The notes under the pieces were generated by a model. That model worked only from the letters and a program-made list of their open reading frames with translations. It was not told the DNA's origin and ran no database searches. The translations under genes and the position numbers were made by a program. Of a stretch of 64,000 bases of DNA, positions 45,853 to 55,272 are shown in pieces; positions within the stretch are counted from its first letter, which is position 1; every line of letters begins with the position of its first letter. Origin of the DNA: Aeribacillus composti. Its GTDB lineage: Bacteria; Bacillota; Bacilli; Bacillales; Aeribacillaceae. Location of the stretch: positions 62,001 to 126,000 of the forward strand of contig NZ_VISS01000004.1 in NCBI RefSeq assembly GCF_007827555.1, given 5' to 3'.

Positions 45853-47088
45853 TTACGAAAACGATTTGGCATGAACTTGCTGGTTTTCCCGCTTTTCCGT
45901 TTTCTTTTTCTCTTTTAAATAATCAATTAAAACTAGCAGAATAACAATGAAAAAACAAATGCTTGATAATTGAAAAATCGTTCCTAAATCAACATAGGAT
46001 GATAAGAAGCCTAGAAAAACCGCACTTATTCCTATTCCTCCATCCAATGCTGAATAATACATTCCGTTTGCGACTCCTCTCCGATCGGCAGGTGTTTTAG
46101 AAAGCACCCATGATTGCAAAACAGGAAGCAGTGACCCAAAACCGGCGCCAAATAAAATACCAGCTAAAACAAGCATTCCGACTGAGTATGTGAAAGATAA
46201 AACCCAAAAGGCGATAAATGTTAAGAATGAGCAAACAATGGCAAGAAGCCAAGGACCGCTTCGATCAAACCACCTTCCTGAAATTGGTCGTACAGCAGTT
46301 GCCGCCAACGCATTACATAAGTAGTATAAGAAGATTTGATCGATCCCTCTTTCTTGGCCGAATATGACGATAAACGTGACAATTCCCCCATAACCGAAAG
46401 CTGATAATAATGTAATCAGTGCAGGAAACGCCCCATGTTTATCAATGAGTGAGCGAAAAAAAGAAAAATCCTTTACATGCATTGATTTTTCTAAAACAGA
46501 CTTTGGCGTTTTGTATTGAACTAATGAAAGGGCGATAATCGATATGACACCGAAAATGGCGGAACCGATGATGAGCGGCTGGAATCCTAAATGTTGAAAA
46601 AGCAAAATGCCAAAACTAGGAGCGATGATCATCCCAATGGTGATAGATAAACCATAATAGCCCATTCCTTCTCCGAGGCGTTTCGTTGGAACCAATTCAA
46701 CAGCTGCCGTTCCATTTGCTGTTGTTGACCAGCCCCAGGCAAAACCGTGAAGGAGGCGGACAATTAAAAATAAAAAAACAATCGATGTAAGCGAGTATGA
46801 AAGGGTTAAAAAGAGTAAGCCTACAGCTCCAGTTATAACGAGCCATTTTCGTTTCGCTGATTCAAGAAGAAAACCAATGAGCGGTCGAATGACAACAGCA
46901 GCGATGGAAAAAAGGGTTGTAACAAGCCCGATTTCAATGTCCGATGCTCCAATTGCTTTCGCTTGCGGCGGCAAAGTAGGCAAAAGCATTTGAAAGCTCA
47001 TAAAAATAAATAAATTTCCGATAATTAACAAAATGAATGATTTTGTCCAAAGCGGCGGCTTGGCGGTATGAACGGCAGAATCCTTCAT
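45853..47088 (-). CDS. MFS transporter, 12 helices
   Basis: A 411-residue major facilitator of the drug/sugar efflux type (IGLVTTLFSIAAVVIRPLIG, LHGFAWGWSTTANGTAAVE, SKTPADRRGVANGMYYSALD). The substrate is not known; B. subtilis YfkF/YwoG-like proteins are similar in plan. The chosen ATG 47088 follows AGGAGGTG, 11 bases away. A longer frame to 47151 adds a polar stretch without support. Confidence 0.82.
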   Translation of the reverse strand: MKDSAVHTAKPPLWTKSFILLIIGNLFIFMSFQMLLPTLPPQAKAIGASDIEIGLVTTLFSIAAVVIRPLIGFLLESAKRKWLVITGAVGLLFLTLSYSLTSIVFLFLIVRLLHGFAWGWSTTANGTAAVELVPTKRLGEGMGYYGLSITIGMIIAPSFGILLFQHLGFQPLIIGSAIFGVISIIALSLVQYKTPKSVLEKSMHVKDFSFFRSLIDKHGAFPALITLLSAFGYGGIVTFIVIFGQERGIDQIFLYYLCNALAATAVRPISGRWFDRSGPWLLAIVCSFLTFIAFWVLSFTYSVGMLVLAGILFGAGFGSLLPVLQSWVLSKTPADRRGVANGMYYSALDGGIGISAVFLGFLSSYVDLGTIFQLSSICFFIVILLVLIDYLKEKKKTEKRENQQVHAKSFS

Positions 47089-47295
47089 GGATTTGATGGC
47101 ACCTCCTGCATCGTAAAAACAAAAATATTTAGATACTCGAACAATTACCAACTACTCTATTATACAAATTTTTCAAAGGAACTCAATGGATTGGTTGCCT
47201 TTTCTTTTTATTAGAAGCTGGAGAAGAAAATTCACAAATCGATGGAAAATCTAGAACAGCGATGGGGTGAAAAAGTTGCAACTGACACATATTAC

Positions 47296-47338
47296 AAAAA
47301 AAGCCGATTTTCTTTCAAATAAGAGAAAGAAAATCGGC
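47296..47338 (-). terminator. Strong terminator of the small membrane protein gene
   Basis: GCCGATTTTCTTTC and GAAAGAAAATCGGC form a perfect 14-pair stem. The T run is on the minus strand, ten bases past the stop. Confidence 0.88.
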
Positions 47339-47347
47339 CGTTTTCTT

Positions 47348-47566
47348 TTATCGGTTTGGCATGATTTGTTGAATTTGACTGTTTGCAAATTTTTGTTGCA
47401 GCGGTTTGATGATGTTAGCGAATAAGTTTTGTCGTCTGCCAAATCCGTATAATGCTGCAGCCCCCAAACCGACTAAAGAAATCCACATCATGCTGTTTCT
47501 TTGCCGGTTCTTAGGAAACATGGAGCCTTTTTTTCCCATTTTGAAGAGGGACCCCATTTTTCTCAT
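47348..47566 (-). CDS. Small membrane protein, DUF3918/YrzQ-like
   Basis: A 72-residue protein with a basic N-terminus (MRKMGSLFKMGKKGSMFPKN), one membrane helix (MMWISLVGLGAAALYGFG) and a polar tail. This layout resembles the YrzQ/DUF3918 small proteins of Bacillus. GAGGTGC precedes the ATG. It is divergent from yunB. Function unknown. Confidence 0.6.
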   Translation of the reverse strand: MRKMGSLFKMGKKGSMFPKNRQRNSMMWISLVGLGAAALYGFGRRQNLFANIIKPLQQKFANSQIQQIMPNR

Positions 47567-47730
47567 TATAAAAGCACCTCTTCCTAAGTTGTGTTTGGAA
47601 GAACATCTTCCAACAGTTATAGTATTGTTTTTTCACGATTCTTTATTAGTTACAGTTGATTCCAATTTTATTTTAGCTTCTAATCAGCTTTCTTTTCTAC
47701 ATATATTGGTACAAAGGGAGGGAAATTCTT

Positions 47731-48477
47731 TTGTACCGAAAATTCAGAAGACGACGAAGACGCGGCCCTCTGCCGGCTAAATATGTTTTTTTAATTACAT
47801 TTGTCATTTTCAATGTTTTGACAGCATACAGCTTATGGCTGATCAATGCCATTATTGAACCGACATTGGTCAGAATAGCGGAAACAAAGACGAGGCAAAT
47901 TGCCGAACATGCAATTCATGATGCTGTTTCGAAAAAAATAGCAGAAAAACTTGATATGAAGGAATTGATCATTATTCATGAAAAGAAATCAGACGAAACG
48001 GCGACTTACAGCTTTAATTCCCAAATTTATAACCGTCTTATTTCAGATGCGACCGTTTATATTCAGCAATATTTGGATGGGAATGTGGAGGTTGAATCGG
48101 AAGACGGCATCCCCGTCAATCAAAACCCAGATGGAAAAGGCCTGGTTTATCATATTCCACTCGGATTAATAACAAACAATGCGCTCATCTCCCATTTAGG
48201 TCCTGAAGTTCCCGTACGCTTTGAACTTATTGGTTCAGTTAATTCAGAAATTAGCACAAAATATAAGGAAATTGGCATTAATAACGCTTATTTAGAAATT
48301 TATATGGACATTTTAGTTAAAATTAACGTCATTATTCCTTCGATTTCAAAAGATATGGAAATAGAAAATTCAGTGAAAATTGGTGATTTATTTATTGAAG
48401 GAAAAGTTCCGCAGTTTTACAACAGCGGCGGGACTGGTTCGGCACCTGCTGTCATTATGCCTGAAAAATCAAAATAA
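47731..48477 (+). CDS. yunB: Sporulation protein YunB
   Basis: A 248-residue protein with a very basic start (MYRKFRRRRRRGPLP) and one N-terminal membrane helix (VFLITFVIFNVLTAYSLWLI). A large outside domain follows, including the conserved stretch GKGLVYHIPLGLITNNALIS. YunB is needed for efficient sporulation in B. subtilis. The start is TTG 47731 behind GGGAGGG. A hairpin terminator follows. Confidence 0.92.
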   Translation: MYRKFRRRRRRGPLPAKYVFLITFVIFNVLTAYSLWLINAIIEPTLVRIAETKTRQIAEHAIHDAVSKKIAEKLDMKELIIIHEKKSDETATYSFNSQIYNRLISDATVYIQQYLDGNVEVESEDGIPVNQNPDGKGLVYHIPLGLITNNALISHLGPEVPVRFELIGSVNSEISTKYKEIGINNAYLEIYMDILVKINVIIPSISKDMEIENSVKIGDLFIEGKVPQFYNSGGTGSAPAVIMPEKSK

Positions 48478-48500
48478 TAATACGGAATAAAATGGATATA

Positions 48501-48522
48501 AGGGAAGAACATCCCTTTTTTA
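48501..48522 (+). terminator. Terminator of yunB
   Basis: AGGGA and TCCCT form a short stem with a T-rich tail (TTTTTTACTTTT). Confidence 0.6.
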
Positions 48523-48577
48523 CTTTTGGGCATTTAGGAAATATTAAACTTGTAACAACAAAAAGGAGGAATTGACA

Positions 48578-48784
48578 TTGACAGTTTCAACTCAAGTTCA
48601 ACAAACATTAGCAGGATTAAAAAGTGCTCAAGCAAGCTTTGAAACGTTTGCACTGCAAACGGAAAACAAGCAAGCAAAACAGATTTATCAACAGGCTGCG
48701 CAGCAAACACAGTCAATTGTTGATTTGATTAATACCCGCTTGCAGCAAATCCAGAATGAAGAGCCTCAATATAAACAACAGTAA
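48578..48784 (+). CDS. DUF1657-domain protein, first gene of the spoVA2-type operon
   Basis: A 68-residue helical protein (VSTQVQQTLAGLKSAQASFE, TFALQTENKQAKQIYQQAAQ). AAAGGAGGAA precedes TTG 48578; another TTG at 48572 is less well placed. DUF1657 proteins are regular members of spoVA2-type operons. A second copy lies downstream and a third copy is fused to the DUF421 protein of the same operon. Function unknown. Confidence 0.88.
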   Translation: MTVSTQVQQTLAGLKSAQASFETFALQTENKQAKQIYQQAAQQTQSIVDLINTRLQQIQNEEPQYKQQ

Positions 48785-48807
48785 AGGTTGGTATTTACCA
48801 ACCTTTT
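48783..48807 (+). terminator. Perfect hairpin between the first and second genes of the spoVA2-type operon
   Basis: AAAGGTTGGTA-TT-TACCAACCTTT is an 11-pair stem with a T at the end, directly at the stop codon of the DUF1657 gene. It could be a partial terminator or an mRNA-stabilising hairpin that changes the ratio of first to later genes. Confidence 0.6.
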
Positions 48808-48840
48808 CAACACATCACAAATAAGAGTGAGCTGGTCAGG

Positions 48841-49287
48841 ATGAAACATTTTATATTCTTTTTCACTTTCCTTTTTGTTTTCTCAGCATGCCAACAGAAC
48901 GATATGGTCGATCCGACTTTAGAACAACCGACAAAAATCAATTATTCGACGAAGAACGCTCCTTTTAATCAAAAGGTCGCGAAAAAGGCGGAGGAAATAG
49001 CGGAAAGCTATGATGGAGTTCCCAAAGCCATAAGCGTCAATACAGACCGCAAGCTATTGCTTGCTTTTCAATTAGATCATATGAAACGGTTTCAATTAAA
49101 ACAAAAGGAAAAAACAATTGAAAAAAAATTAAAAAAATCTTTCCGAGATTATGATGTCACCGTTTCAAGCGACATGAAAATTTATTGGGAAACAGAAAAA
49201 TTAATTAACAAACTGGAAAATCTGGACAAGCGTGAAATGAACAAGAAAGTGGAAAACATTATTCAATTGAGCAGAGAAGAAACATAA
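48841..49287 (+). CDS. YhcN/YlaJ-family sporulation lipoprotein
   Basis: A 148-residue lipoprotein with a signal peptide ending in FSAC (lipid cysteine at residue 17). The rest is the YhcN/YlaJ domain (AEEIAESYDGVPKAISVNTD, SFRDYDVTVSSDMKIYWE). Members are found in the inner spore membrane. It is a normal component of spoVA2-type operons, between the first DUF1657 gene and spoVAC. No clear AGGAGG site; GAGTGAGCTGGTCAGG lies upstream. Confidence 0.87.
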   Translation: MKHFIFFFTFLFVFSACQQNDMVDPTLEQPTKINYSTKNAPFNQKVAKKAEEIAESYDGVPKAISVNTDRKLLLAFQLDHMKRFQLKQKEKTIEKKLKKSFRDYDVTVSSDMKIYWETEKLINKLENLDKREMNKKVENIIQLSREET

Positions 49288-49300
49288 GAAGGTGTTTTCG

Positions 49301-49780
49301 ATGGCGAATGAGCAAAGAAAACTTCAAACGAAAATCATGCAGGAATACTATCAATTGGAGAAAAAAAATGAAACGAAAAGACCTGTTGTCCAAAACTGTT
49401 TACGAGCCTTTTTAGTCGGTGGAATTATTTGCTCCATCGGACAAGCGATACAGTTTTTTTACATGTACTTTTTTCATTTTACTCAACAAACCGCTGGAAA
49501 TCCGACTGTTGCCACGATGATTTTTTTATCTATGCTTTTGACCGGATTTGGTGTTTACGACCGGATTGCTCAATTTGGCGGTGCCGGAAGCGCTGTACCA
49601 GTCACAGGGTTCGGAAATGCTGTTATTTCTGCAGCGATTGAGCACCGAACAGAAGGATTTGTCCTCGGTGTAGGCGGGAACATGTTTAAATTGGCCGGAT
49701 CTGTTATTTTATTTGGAACATTTTCTGCATTTGTAGTTGCTTTAATCAAAACGATTTTAATTAAATGGGGTGGTTTTTGA
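49301..49780 (+). CDS. spoVAC: Stage V sporulation protein AC (spoVA2 type)
   Basis: A 159-residue membrane protein with four or five helices, part of the channel that moves calcium-dipicolinate across the inner spore membrane. Family segments: FLVGGIICSIGQAIQFFYMY, MLLTGFGVYDRIAQFGGAGS, VPVTGFGNAVISAAIEHRTE. AGAAGGTG precedes ATG 49301; GTG 49292 overlaps it. spoVAD begins two bases after the stop codon. Confidence 0.94.
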   Translation: MANEQRKLQTKIMQEYYQLEKKNETKRPVVQNCLRAFLVGGIICSIGQAIQFFYMYFFHFTQQTAGNPTVATMIFLSMLLTGFGVYDRIAQFGGAGSAVPVTGFGNAVISAAIEHRTEGFVLGVGGNMFKLAGSVILFGTFSAFVVALIKTILIKWGGF

Positions 49781-49781
49781 A

Positions 49782-50789
49782 ATGCTGAAAGGACATCGCA
49801 CTTGGGTATTTCATAATCAACCCGTGATCATTTCAACCGCTACCGTTGGCGGGCCGTTTGAAGCAAATGGCAGACTAGCCGACGATTTTGATCTTCTTCA
49901 CGAAGATTTGTGGTTGGGTGAGGACTCTTATGAAAAAGCTCATAAAGTGCTTTTTGAAGAAGCGTTTTACAAAGCAATAGAAAAAGGAAACATTGAAAAA
50001 GAACAGGTGGAATTTATTATTTCCGGAGATTTAGTGAATCAAATCACCCCGTCCAGCTTTGCAGCAAGAACGTTCGGCGTTCCTTATCTCGGCATTTTCG
50101 GCGCTTGTTCTACGTCGATGGAAGGGCTGGCATTAAGCGCATTTATCGTCAATTACGGCGGAGCAAAATATTTACTGACTGGTGCGGCCAGCCATAATAC
50201 GGCAATCGAAAAACAATTTCGCTATCCGACCGAGTACGGTGGGCAAAAGCCACCGACTGCACAGTGGACAGTCACGGGTGCAGGAGCTGCTTTGTTAAGC
50301 AATGAAGGGAAAGGACCTGCCGTGACCTCGGCAACGATTGGCAGAGTGGTCGATTTAGGCATGTCTGATCCGTTTAATATGGGCGGTGCGATGGCGCCGG
50401 CAGCAGTTGATACGATAGAAGCGCATTTCCGCGATTTAAATATTGATGCGGACTACTATGATTTAATTGTAACAGGCGACTTAGGAAAAATCGGACGCAA
50501 CGTCGCTCTTGAATTATTTGAAAAAAATGGAGTTCAAATGGATGAGGAAAAATTTCAGGATTGCGGTTTAATGATTTATCGGGAAGGACAACCAGTTTTA
50601 TCCGGTGCAAGCGGGGCGGGCTGCTCGGCAATTGTCGTATACGGCCATTTATTAAATCGGATGAAAAAAGGCGAGCTGAAGCGAATTCTCGCTGTCGCAA
50701 CTGGGGCGCTGCTTTCTCCGCTAACGTTCCAGCAAAATGAAACCATTCCGTGCATTGCACACGCTGTGTCCATTGAATTCAGGGGGTGA
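49782..50789 (+). CDS. spoVAD: Stage V sporulation protein AD (spoVA2 type)
   Basis: A 335-residue thiolase-fold protein that binds dipicolinic acid. It reads [20 protein letters not shown], then [12 protein letters not shown]-like [38 protein letters not shown] and [18 protein letters not shown], all typical of SpoVAD. The start ATG 49782 lies two bases after the spoVAC stop. GGGGTGG provides the ribosome-binding site. Confidence 0.95.
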   Translation: MLKGHRTWVFHNQPVIISTATVGGPFEANGRLADDFDLLHEDLWLGEDSYEKAHKVLFEEAFYKAIEKGNIEKEQVEFIISGDLVNQITPSSFAARTFGVPYLGIFGACSTSMEGLALSAFIVNYGGAKYLLTGAASHNTAIEKQFRYPTEYGGQKPPTAQWTVTGAGAALLSNEGKGPAVTSATIGRVVDLGMSDPFNMGGAMAPAAVDTIEAHFRDLNIDADYYDLIVTGDLGKIGRNVALELFEKNGVQMDEEKFQDCGLMIYREGQPVLSGASGAGCSAIVVYGHLLNRMKKGELKRILAVATGALLSPLTFQQNETIPCIAHAVSIEFRG

Positions 50790-50794
50790 AACAT

Positions 50795-51151
50795 TTGGTT
50801 GCGTCATTTTTTTGGGCGTTTGTCATAGGCGGATTAATTTGTGTAATTGGACAGATCATGTTTGATGTGTTTCATTTAACACCTGCTCATACATTAAGTA
50901 CGTTTGTCGTGATTGGAGCCATCTTGGACGGTTTCGGGCTTTATGAACCATTTATCGATTTTGCGGGTGCAGGTGCAACCATTCCGATTACAAGCTTCGG
51001 AAATTCTCTCGTTCATGGAGCGTTGCAAGAAGCAGAAAAACATGGATTGATCGGCGTTTTAACAGGTATGTTTGAAGTGACTAGCTCCGGTATTTCAGCA
51101 GCTATTATTTTTGGTTTTATCGGAGCGCTTTTATTTAAACCGAAGGGGTGA
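50795..51151 (+). CDS. spoVAEb: Stage V sporulation protein AEb (spoVA2 type)
   Basis: A 118-residue membrane protein with about four helices: [59 protein letters not shown]. It is homologous to SpoVAC in plan. AGGGGGTG overlaps the end of spoVAD and precedes TTG 50795; GTG 50786, inside that site, is an alternative start. Part of the dipicolinic acid channel. Confidence 0.93.
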   Translation: MVASFFWAFVIGGLICVIGQIMFDVFHLTPAHTLSTFVVIGAILDGFGLYEPFIDFAGAGATIPITSFGNSLVHGALQEAEKHGLIGVLTGMFEVTSSGISAAIIFGFIGALLFKPKG

Positions 51152-51156
51152 TTGAA

Positions 51157-51363
51157 TTGACAGTAGCATCACAGGTCAAGCAAACGCTGGCCAGTTTAAA
51201 AAGCATTCATGCGGGATTGCAAAACTTGGCCATTACGTCAACTGATGAAGAAACGAAACGAGTTTTTCACGAAAACATGTTAATATCTGAAGAAATTATC
51301 AATGATGTAAAGTCTCGAATTGGAGAGCTGGAGTTTGAGGAACCTGAGTATAAAGGCTTTTGA
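51157..51363 (+). CDS. Second DUF1657 protein of the operon
   Basis: A 68-residue helical protein (TVASQVKQTLASLKSIHAGL, TDEETKRVFHENMLISEEII) ending EFEEPEYKGF, like the first copy's EEPQYKQQ. TTG 51157 follows AAGGGGTGA; GTG 51148 overlaps the end of spoVAEb. It probably arose by duplication of the first DUF1657 gene. Confidence 0.87.
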   Translation: MTVASQVKQTLASLKSIHAGLQNLAITSTDEETKRVFHENMLISEEIINDVKSRIGELEFEEPEYKGF

Positions 51364-51377
51364 AAAGAGGGATGAAC

Positions 51378-52238
51378 ATGCCAGAGTGGGTTGAAGTCAT
51401 TATTCGTTCACTTGCCATAATAGCTGGATTATTTTTCATTTCCAAACTATTGGGAAAAAAACAGCTTTCCAAGCTTTCCTTTTTTGAATACGTCGTCGGC
51501 ATTACCATTGGTGACATTGCCGGGACACTGTCAATGGATACGAATTTAAATTTAACAAACGGTATTATCAGCATTGCCATATGGGTGATGATTCCGGTTA
51601 TTATTTCATTCATTTCCATGAAAAGTCCGTCGTTTCAGCAATTTATTGAAGGAAAACCGACCGTTTTTATTAAAAACGGAAAAATCATGGAGGAAAATTT
51701 AAAGAAAGAAAAATATCCTTTGGCCGCTTTGTTGGAACAATTGAGGAAAAATAATGTCCATCATGCCAGTGATGTGGAATTTGCTATTTTGGAAACTACT
51801 GGTGAACTGAGTATTTTGCTAAAAAAAGAAAAACAGCCTATAACGGTAGGAGATATCAAAACGAACGTTGCCCCTGTTAAAGAACCGCAAACCGTCATAA
51901 TGGACGGAAAAATTATGGACGAAGCTCTTTCAACGACCGGTTTGAATCGAAGATGGCTGAAAGAAAAACTCGATCAATTAGGAGTCGCCGTCGAGAATGT
52001 TTTTTTAGCCCAAGTCGATTCATATGGACAACTCACTGTTGATTTATATGATGATAAAGTAAAAGTGCCTGAACCTGTTGAAAAACAGCTTCTACTTTCA
52101 TCCCTTAAAAAAGTGGAGGCAGATTTTGAATTATACGCTCTGCAAACTGAAAATACGGAAGCAAAAAACATGTATGTAAGAAATAGAAAAAAATTAGCTG
52201 AAATGATCAAAACATTAACGCCTTTTTTGCAAGGTTGA
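51378..52238 (+). CDS. DUF421 membrane protein with C-terminal DUF1657-like domain
   Basis: A 286-residue protein of the YetF/DUF421 type: three N-terminal helices (EVIIRSLAIIAGLFFISKLL, GIISIAIWVMIPVIISFISM) and two soluble YetF-like units. The last 55 residues resemble DUF1657: FELYALQTENTEAKNMY aligns with FETFALQTENKQAKQIY of the first gene. ATG 51378 follows AGAGGGATG. This fusion is typical of spoVA2-type operons, where the gene has been linked to spore heat resistance and slow germination. Confidence 0.87.
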   Translation: MPEWVEVIIRSLAIIAGLFFISKLLGKKQLSKLSFFEYVVGITIGDIAGTLSMDTNLNLTNGIISIAIWVMIPVIISFISMKSPSFQQFIEGKPTVFIKNGKIMEENLKKEKYPLAALLEQLRKNNVHHASDVEFAILETTGELSILLKKEKQPITVGDIKTNVAPVKEPQTVIMDGKIMDEALSTTGLNRRWLKEKLDQLGVAVENVFLAQVDSYGQLTVDLYDDKVKVPEPVEKQLLLSSLKKVEADFELYALQTENTEAKNMYVRNRKKLAEMIKTLTPFLQG

Positions 52239-52254
52239 CTGAAAGGGTGGAAAA

Positions 52255-53166
52255 GTGAAAACATACGATTGCATCATTGTTGGCGGCGGGATCGCCGGTT
52301 TATCTGCGGCCATTATGCTTGGAAGGTATAAACATAATGTTTTAGTCATCGACAAGATGAACGGAAGATCGACGCTATGCAGAAGCTATCATAATTTGTT
52401 AGGGTGGCCTGACGGGGTAAGCGGACAGACACTGCGTACTCTTGGAAGAGAACATGCAGAAAAATACGGAGTAAAATTTTTGAAAAAGCTGGCAGCAAAA
52501 GTCGAAAAGCAAGGAAAAGATTTCCTTATCGAAACGGACGATCGCAGCATATACAAAACAAAAAAATTGCTGATTGCAACAGGGGTTACCGACCGCATAC
52601 CAGAAGTGCTGTCAGAAATAAAGCATTGTTTAGGCATTTCGGTATATGTTTGCCCTGATTGCGATGGATATGAAGTAGATGGGAAATCGGTCATTGTAAT
52701 GGGGGCAGGAAAAGCAGGAGCGAAGCTGGCTCTCTCACTAACGTACTGGACGAAAGACATTCAGTACGTGAATCATGATGGAGAAGAAATTAATGCTGCA
52801 TTAAAAAATGAACTTTCTAATAAAAATATCGAATACATAAAAGAACGGTTAACGAAAGTGATGAGAGACGGTGAATGGTTTAAGGGAGTTGAATTGGAAA
52901 GCGGAAGACGCCTTTTCGCGGATAGAGGCTTCCTCGGATTTGGCGGCAATCGCGTTCATTCAGATCTTGCCGCTCAGCTCGGCGCCGAGCGATTAGAAAA
53001 TAAGCATCTAGTCATCCATGCACGGACGAAAGAAACGAGCGTCCAAAATGTTTGGGCAGCCGGAGACGTTGCGGCTCACTCGGAACAAGCTGCAATCGCA
53101 ATGGGGGATGGAATCCAAGCAGCGATTTGGATTCATAAACGGCTTTTAGAGGAACAACGGACTTGA
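52255..53166 (+). CDS. Thioredoxin-reductase-like FAD/NAD(P) oxidoreductase
   Basis: A 303-residue flavoprotein. The FAD motif GGGIAGLSAAIMLGRY lies at the N-terminus, the NAD(P) motif GAGKAGAKLALSL in the middle, and the second FAD motif VWAAGDVAAHSEQAAIAMGD near the end. The redox pair is CPDC (VCPDCDGYEV) rather than the CATC of standard thioredoxin reductase. GGGTGGAAAA precedes GTG 52255. It begins 16 bases after the spoVA2-type operon and may be co-transcribed. The electron partner is unknown. Confidence 0.85.
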   Translation: MKTYDCIIVGGGIAGLSAAIMLGRYKHNVLVIDKMNGRSTLCRSYHNLLGWPDGVSGQTLRTLGREHAEKYGVKFLKKLAAKVEKQGKDFLIETDDRSIYKTKKLLIATGVTDRIPEVLSEIKHCLGISVYVCPDCDGYEVDGKSVIVMGAGKAGAKLALSLTYWTKDIQYVNHDGEEINAALKNELSNKNIEYIKERLTKVMRDGEWFKGVELESGRRLFADRGFLGFGGNRVHSDLAAQLGAERLENKHLVIHARTKETSVQNVWAAGDVAAHSEQAAIAMGDGIQAAIWIHKRLLEEQRT

Positions 53167-53645
53167 TGTTGATTGATAGATCTGAAAATTCCGAGCTGTT
53201 CAGGGCTCCATTATTTTGCCGATTTTACGACCGTAAAAGTTATCGACAAAGAATGACGAGCAATTTAGGAGCGAATGCTCGGATTTGTCTTGAATTAGTA
53301 TTGGAAAAAGTTAACTGAATAAAGCTAGGAGGGGGAGGACATCAATTGTTTTGAGCGCTGGAAGTTTCGATGCCCTACTTTATGTTGACATGAAGATATT
53401 TATGATTACAGCCTTTCAAGGCTGCAGAGAAAGTAAATGTGATCAAATAAGTGAGAATCCGAAAATGGAAGTTCTGCACATGATAGGGATTGAGCATTTG
53501 TTTTTGGCGAAAAAGCTCTCTTCAATCTTTAATTTTTTTACGATGAAGGCTCAGATGTTTTCAACTAAAGCCCCGAATTGTTGAAGTGTATGTTTCACAT
53601 ACTATTCTCCAGCTTTACATAGGAATTTTTATCAAAGACAAGAAA
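53167..53645. other. Intergenic region with an unsupported short frame
   Basis: About 480 bases. A 77-codon frame from TTG 53351 has GGAGGGGGAGG upstream but at about 18 bases, and its product resembles no known family. Other fragments are broken by stops. Confidence 0.35.
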
Positions 53646-54533
53646 TCATTCTATATTATTTGCACGATAAGATTCATTTGCAGCTGCTTTCCTTTGTTGA
53701 AGTAAAAATAAAAATACACCTAATAAAACAAAGAAGCCGCCTGCAATCTGCAAACCGACAACAGTTTCACCTAATAGGATTGCCGCTAAAATTGTAGCTC
53801 CTTTAGGTTCAAATAAAACACTCATCGAGATAGTGGCTGAGTTTACATACTTTAATAAAAAATTATATATTACATGGGCGATTGTAGGGACTATTGCCAG
53901 CAACAAAAAAAATTCCCCATTCCTTTGAATCATAACCGCTGATGGGTACATTCGCAAAAAGGTTTAAATCGTTAAAGTAACTGCAAAAAAACTGTAAATC
54001 CAATGAGAAATCAGCTTTACCGTATTTTGTCCGATTAATAAATAACAAACAATTGCCAAAACACTTAAAAATATCACCAATAATGACTGATTGGCGATTA
54101 AGCCCAAAATCACCCCATCCAACCATAACTACTCCTATAATTGAAATCACGATAGCGATTAAAGTTGAAATAGTTGTTCTTTCTTTGCAAATTAAAAATC
54201 CTCCTAACAAAGCGACTATAGAACTGCAAAGAAAGTATTATCGTCGAACTGGCCACTGTTGTCAGTTTCAAAGATTCAAACCACAAAGCAAAATGTAAGG
54301 CTAGAAAAACACCTGCAGCTAATAAAATCAGCCATTCCTTTTTGGAAATCTTACTAAACTCTTTCCTATTTACATAGATTATTTGGCAACAATAATATAG
54401 AGGCTAAATACATGGGATACATACTTAGTATAGTTGCCGATGCTACCGACCACCTGGCGAAGATTGCTGCAAAGGAAATGGCAATTACAGAAATGATCAG
54501 CAGAAATCCAACCGTTTTTTCATTTTTCCTCAT
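53646..54533 (-). pseudogene. EamA/DMT-family transporter, frameshifted
   Basis: Minus-strand pieces in different frames make one ten-helix EamA permease. They are: MRKNEKTVGFLLIISVIAIS (from ATG 54533), KEWLILLAAGVFLALHFALW, ICKERTTISTLIAIVISIIG and IAHVIYNFLLKYVNSATISM, ending GGFFVLLGVFLFLLQQRKA. At least three frameshifts separate them. Not functional as it stands, unless sequencing errors are involved. Confidence 0.75.
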
Positions 54534-55272
54534 TTGGGTTCAATGCACATTCTCATACGATTACGATACTGTAGAAAGCCGCTTAATACTAATAAAATCA
54601 CGGGCAACAGTATACCTATGAAGTAGAAACTGTTTATCGGTATTATCTAAAATTTCTCAAATTGCTTCTGCGAAATTATTTCAGCAGCGATCCAGAACGA
54701 ATATTCCATATCCAGTGATGTTAGTTTATTCGAAAATCTATTACTCAGATAATTTCATCAATAAACTTTTATATTATCTTTATAAACTGGTCAGCCCTGT
54801 ATGAACTGTTCGAGCTGTACCAATACCTCGTTAGTTTTTTCGGATTTAGAGGCTGATTTTCTCGCTCCTAAATCGATAAAATTCGATCAAATTCTGTTTT
54901 GCTTTTTTAAAGGATAAATCCTATATAAACAGGATGTTTGATCAAACTTTCAATTTTATATAAGACGATTATTTATCAAACTTTATTTTACATCTGCATT
55001 TTGCAAATGAAGTAGATATATCGTTTAACTGAGCAGCCGTTAATCCTTTGGCTTTTTTGCTGCAAGCAATTCTTTTTCCTTGCCTAGGACAAAACATTCA
55101 TATTGCACCGAAGCCCGATTGAAAAAAGAAATCGAACGGATTGCTCAAAGTGGTATTATGCACTGGTTCTATGGTCATAGAGATTCTTAAAAAAATTATG
55201 GCAATATGGATGAAAAAGAGCTATGATGAGTATATTACATATTCAAAAAATTACAATTATTGGGGTGAAACT
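54534..55272. other. AT-rich intergenic region, no recognised gene
   Basis: About 740 bases. Short frames occur but none has a ribosome-binding site plus a recognisable product. The frame of the next gene is open from 55141, but the part before 55273 looks non-coding. Confidence 0.45.

Noticed and set aside
53351-53584. 77-codon frame after the thioredoxin-reductase-like gene
   Set aside because: The purine-rich run is too far from the TTG start and the product is not like any known protein.
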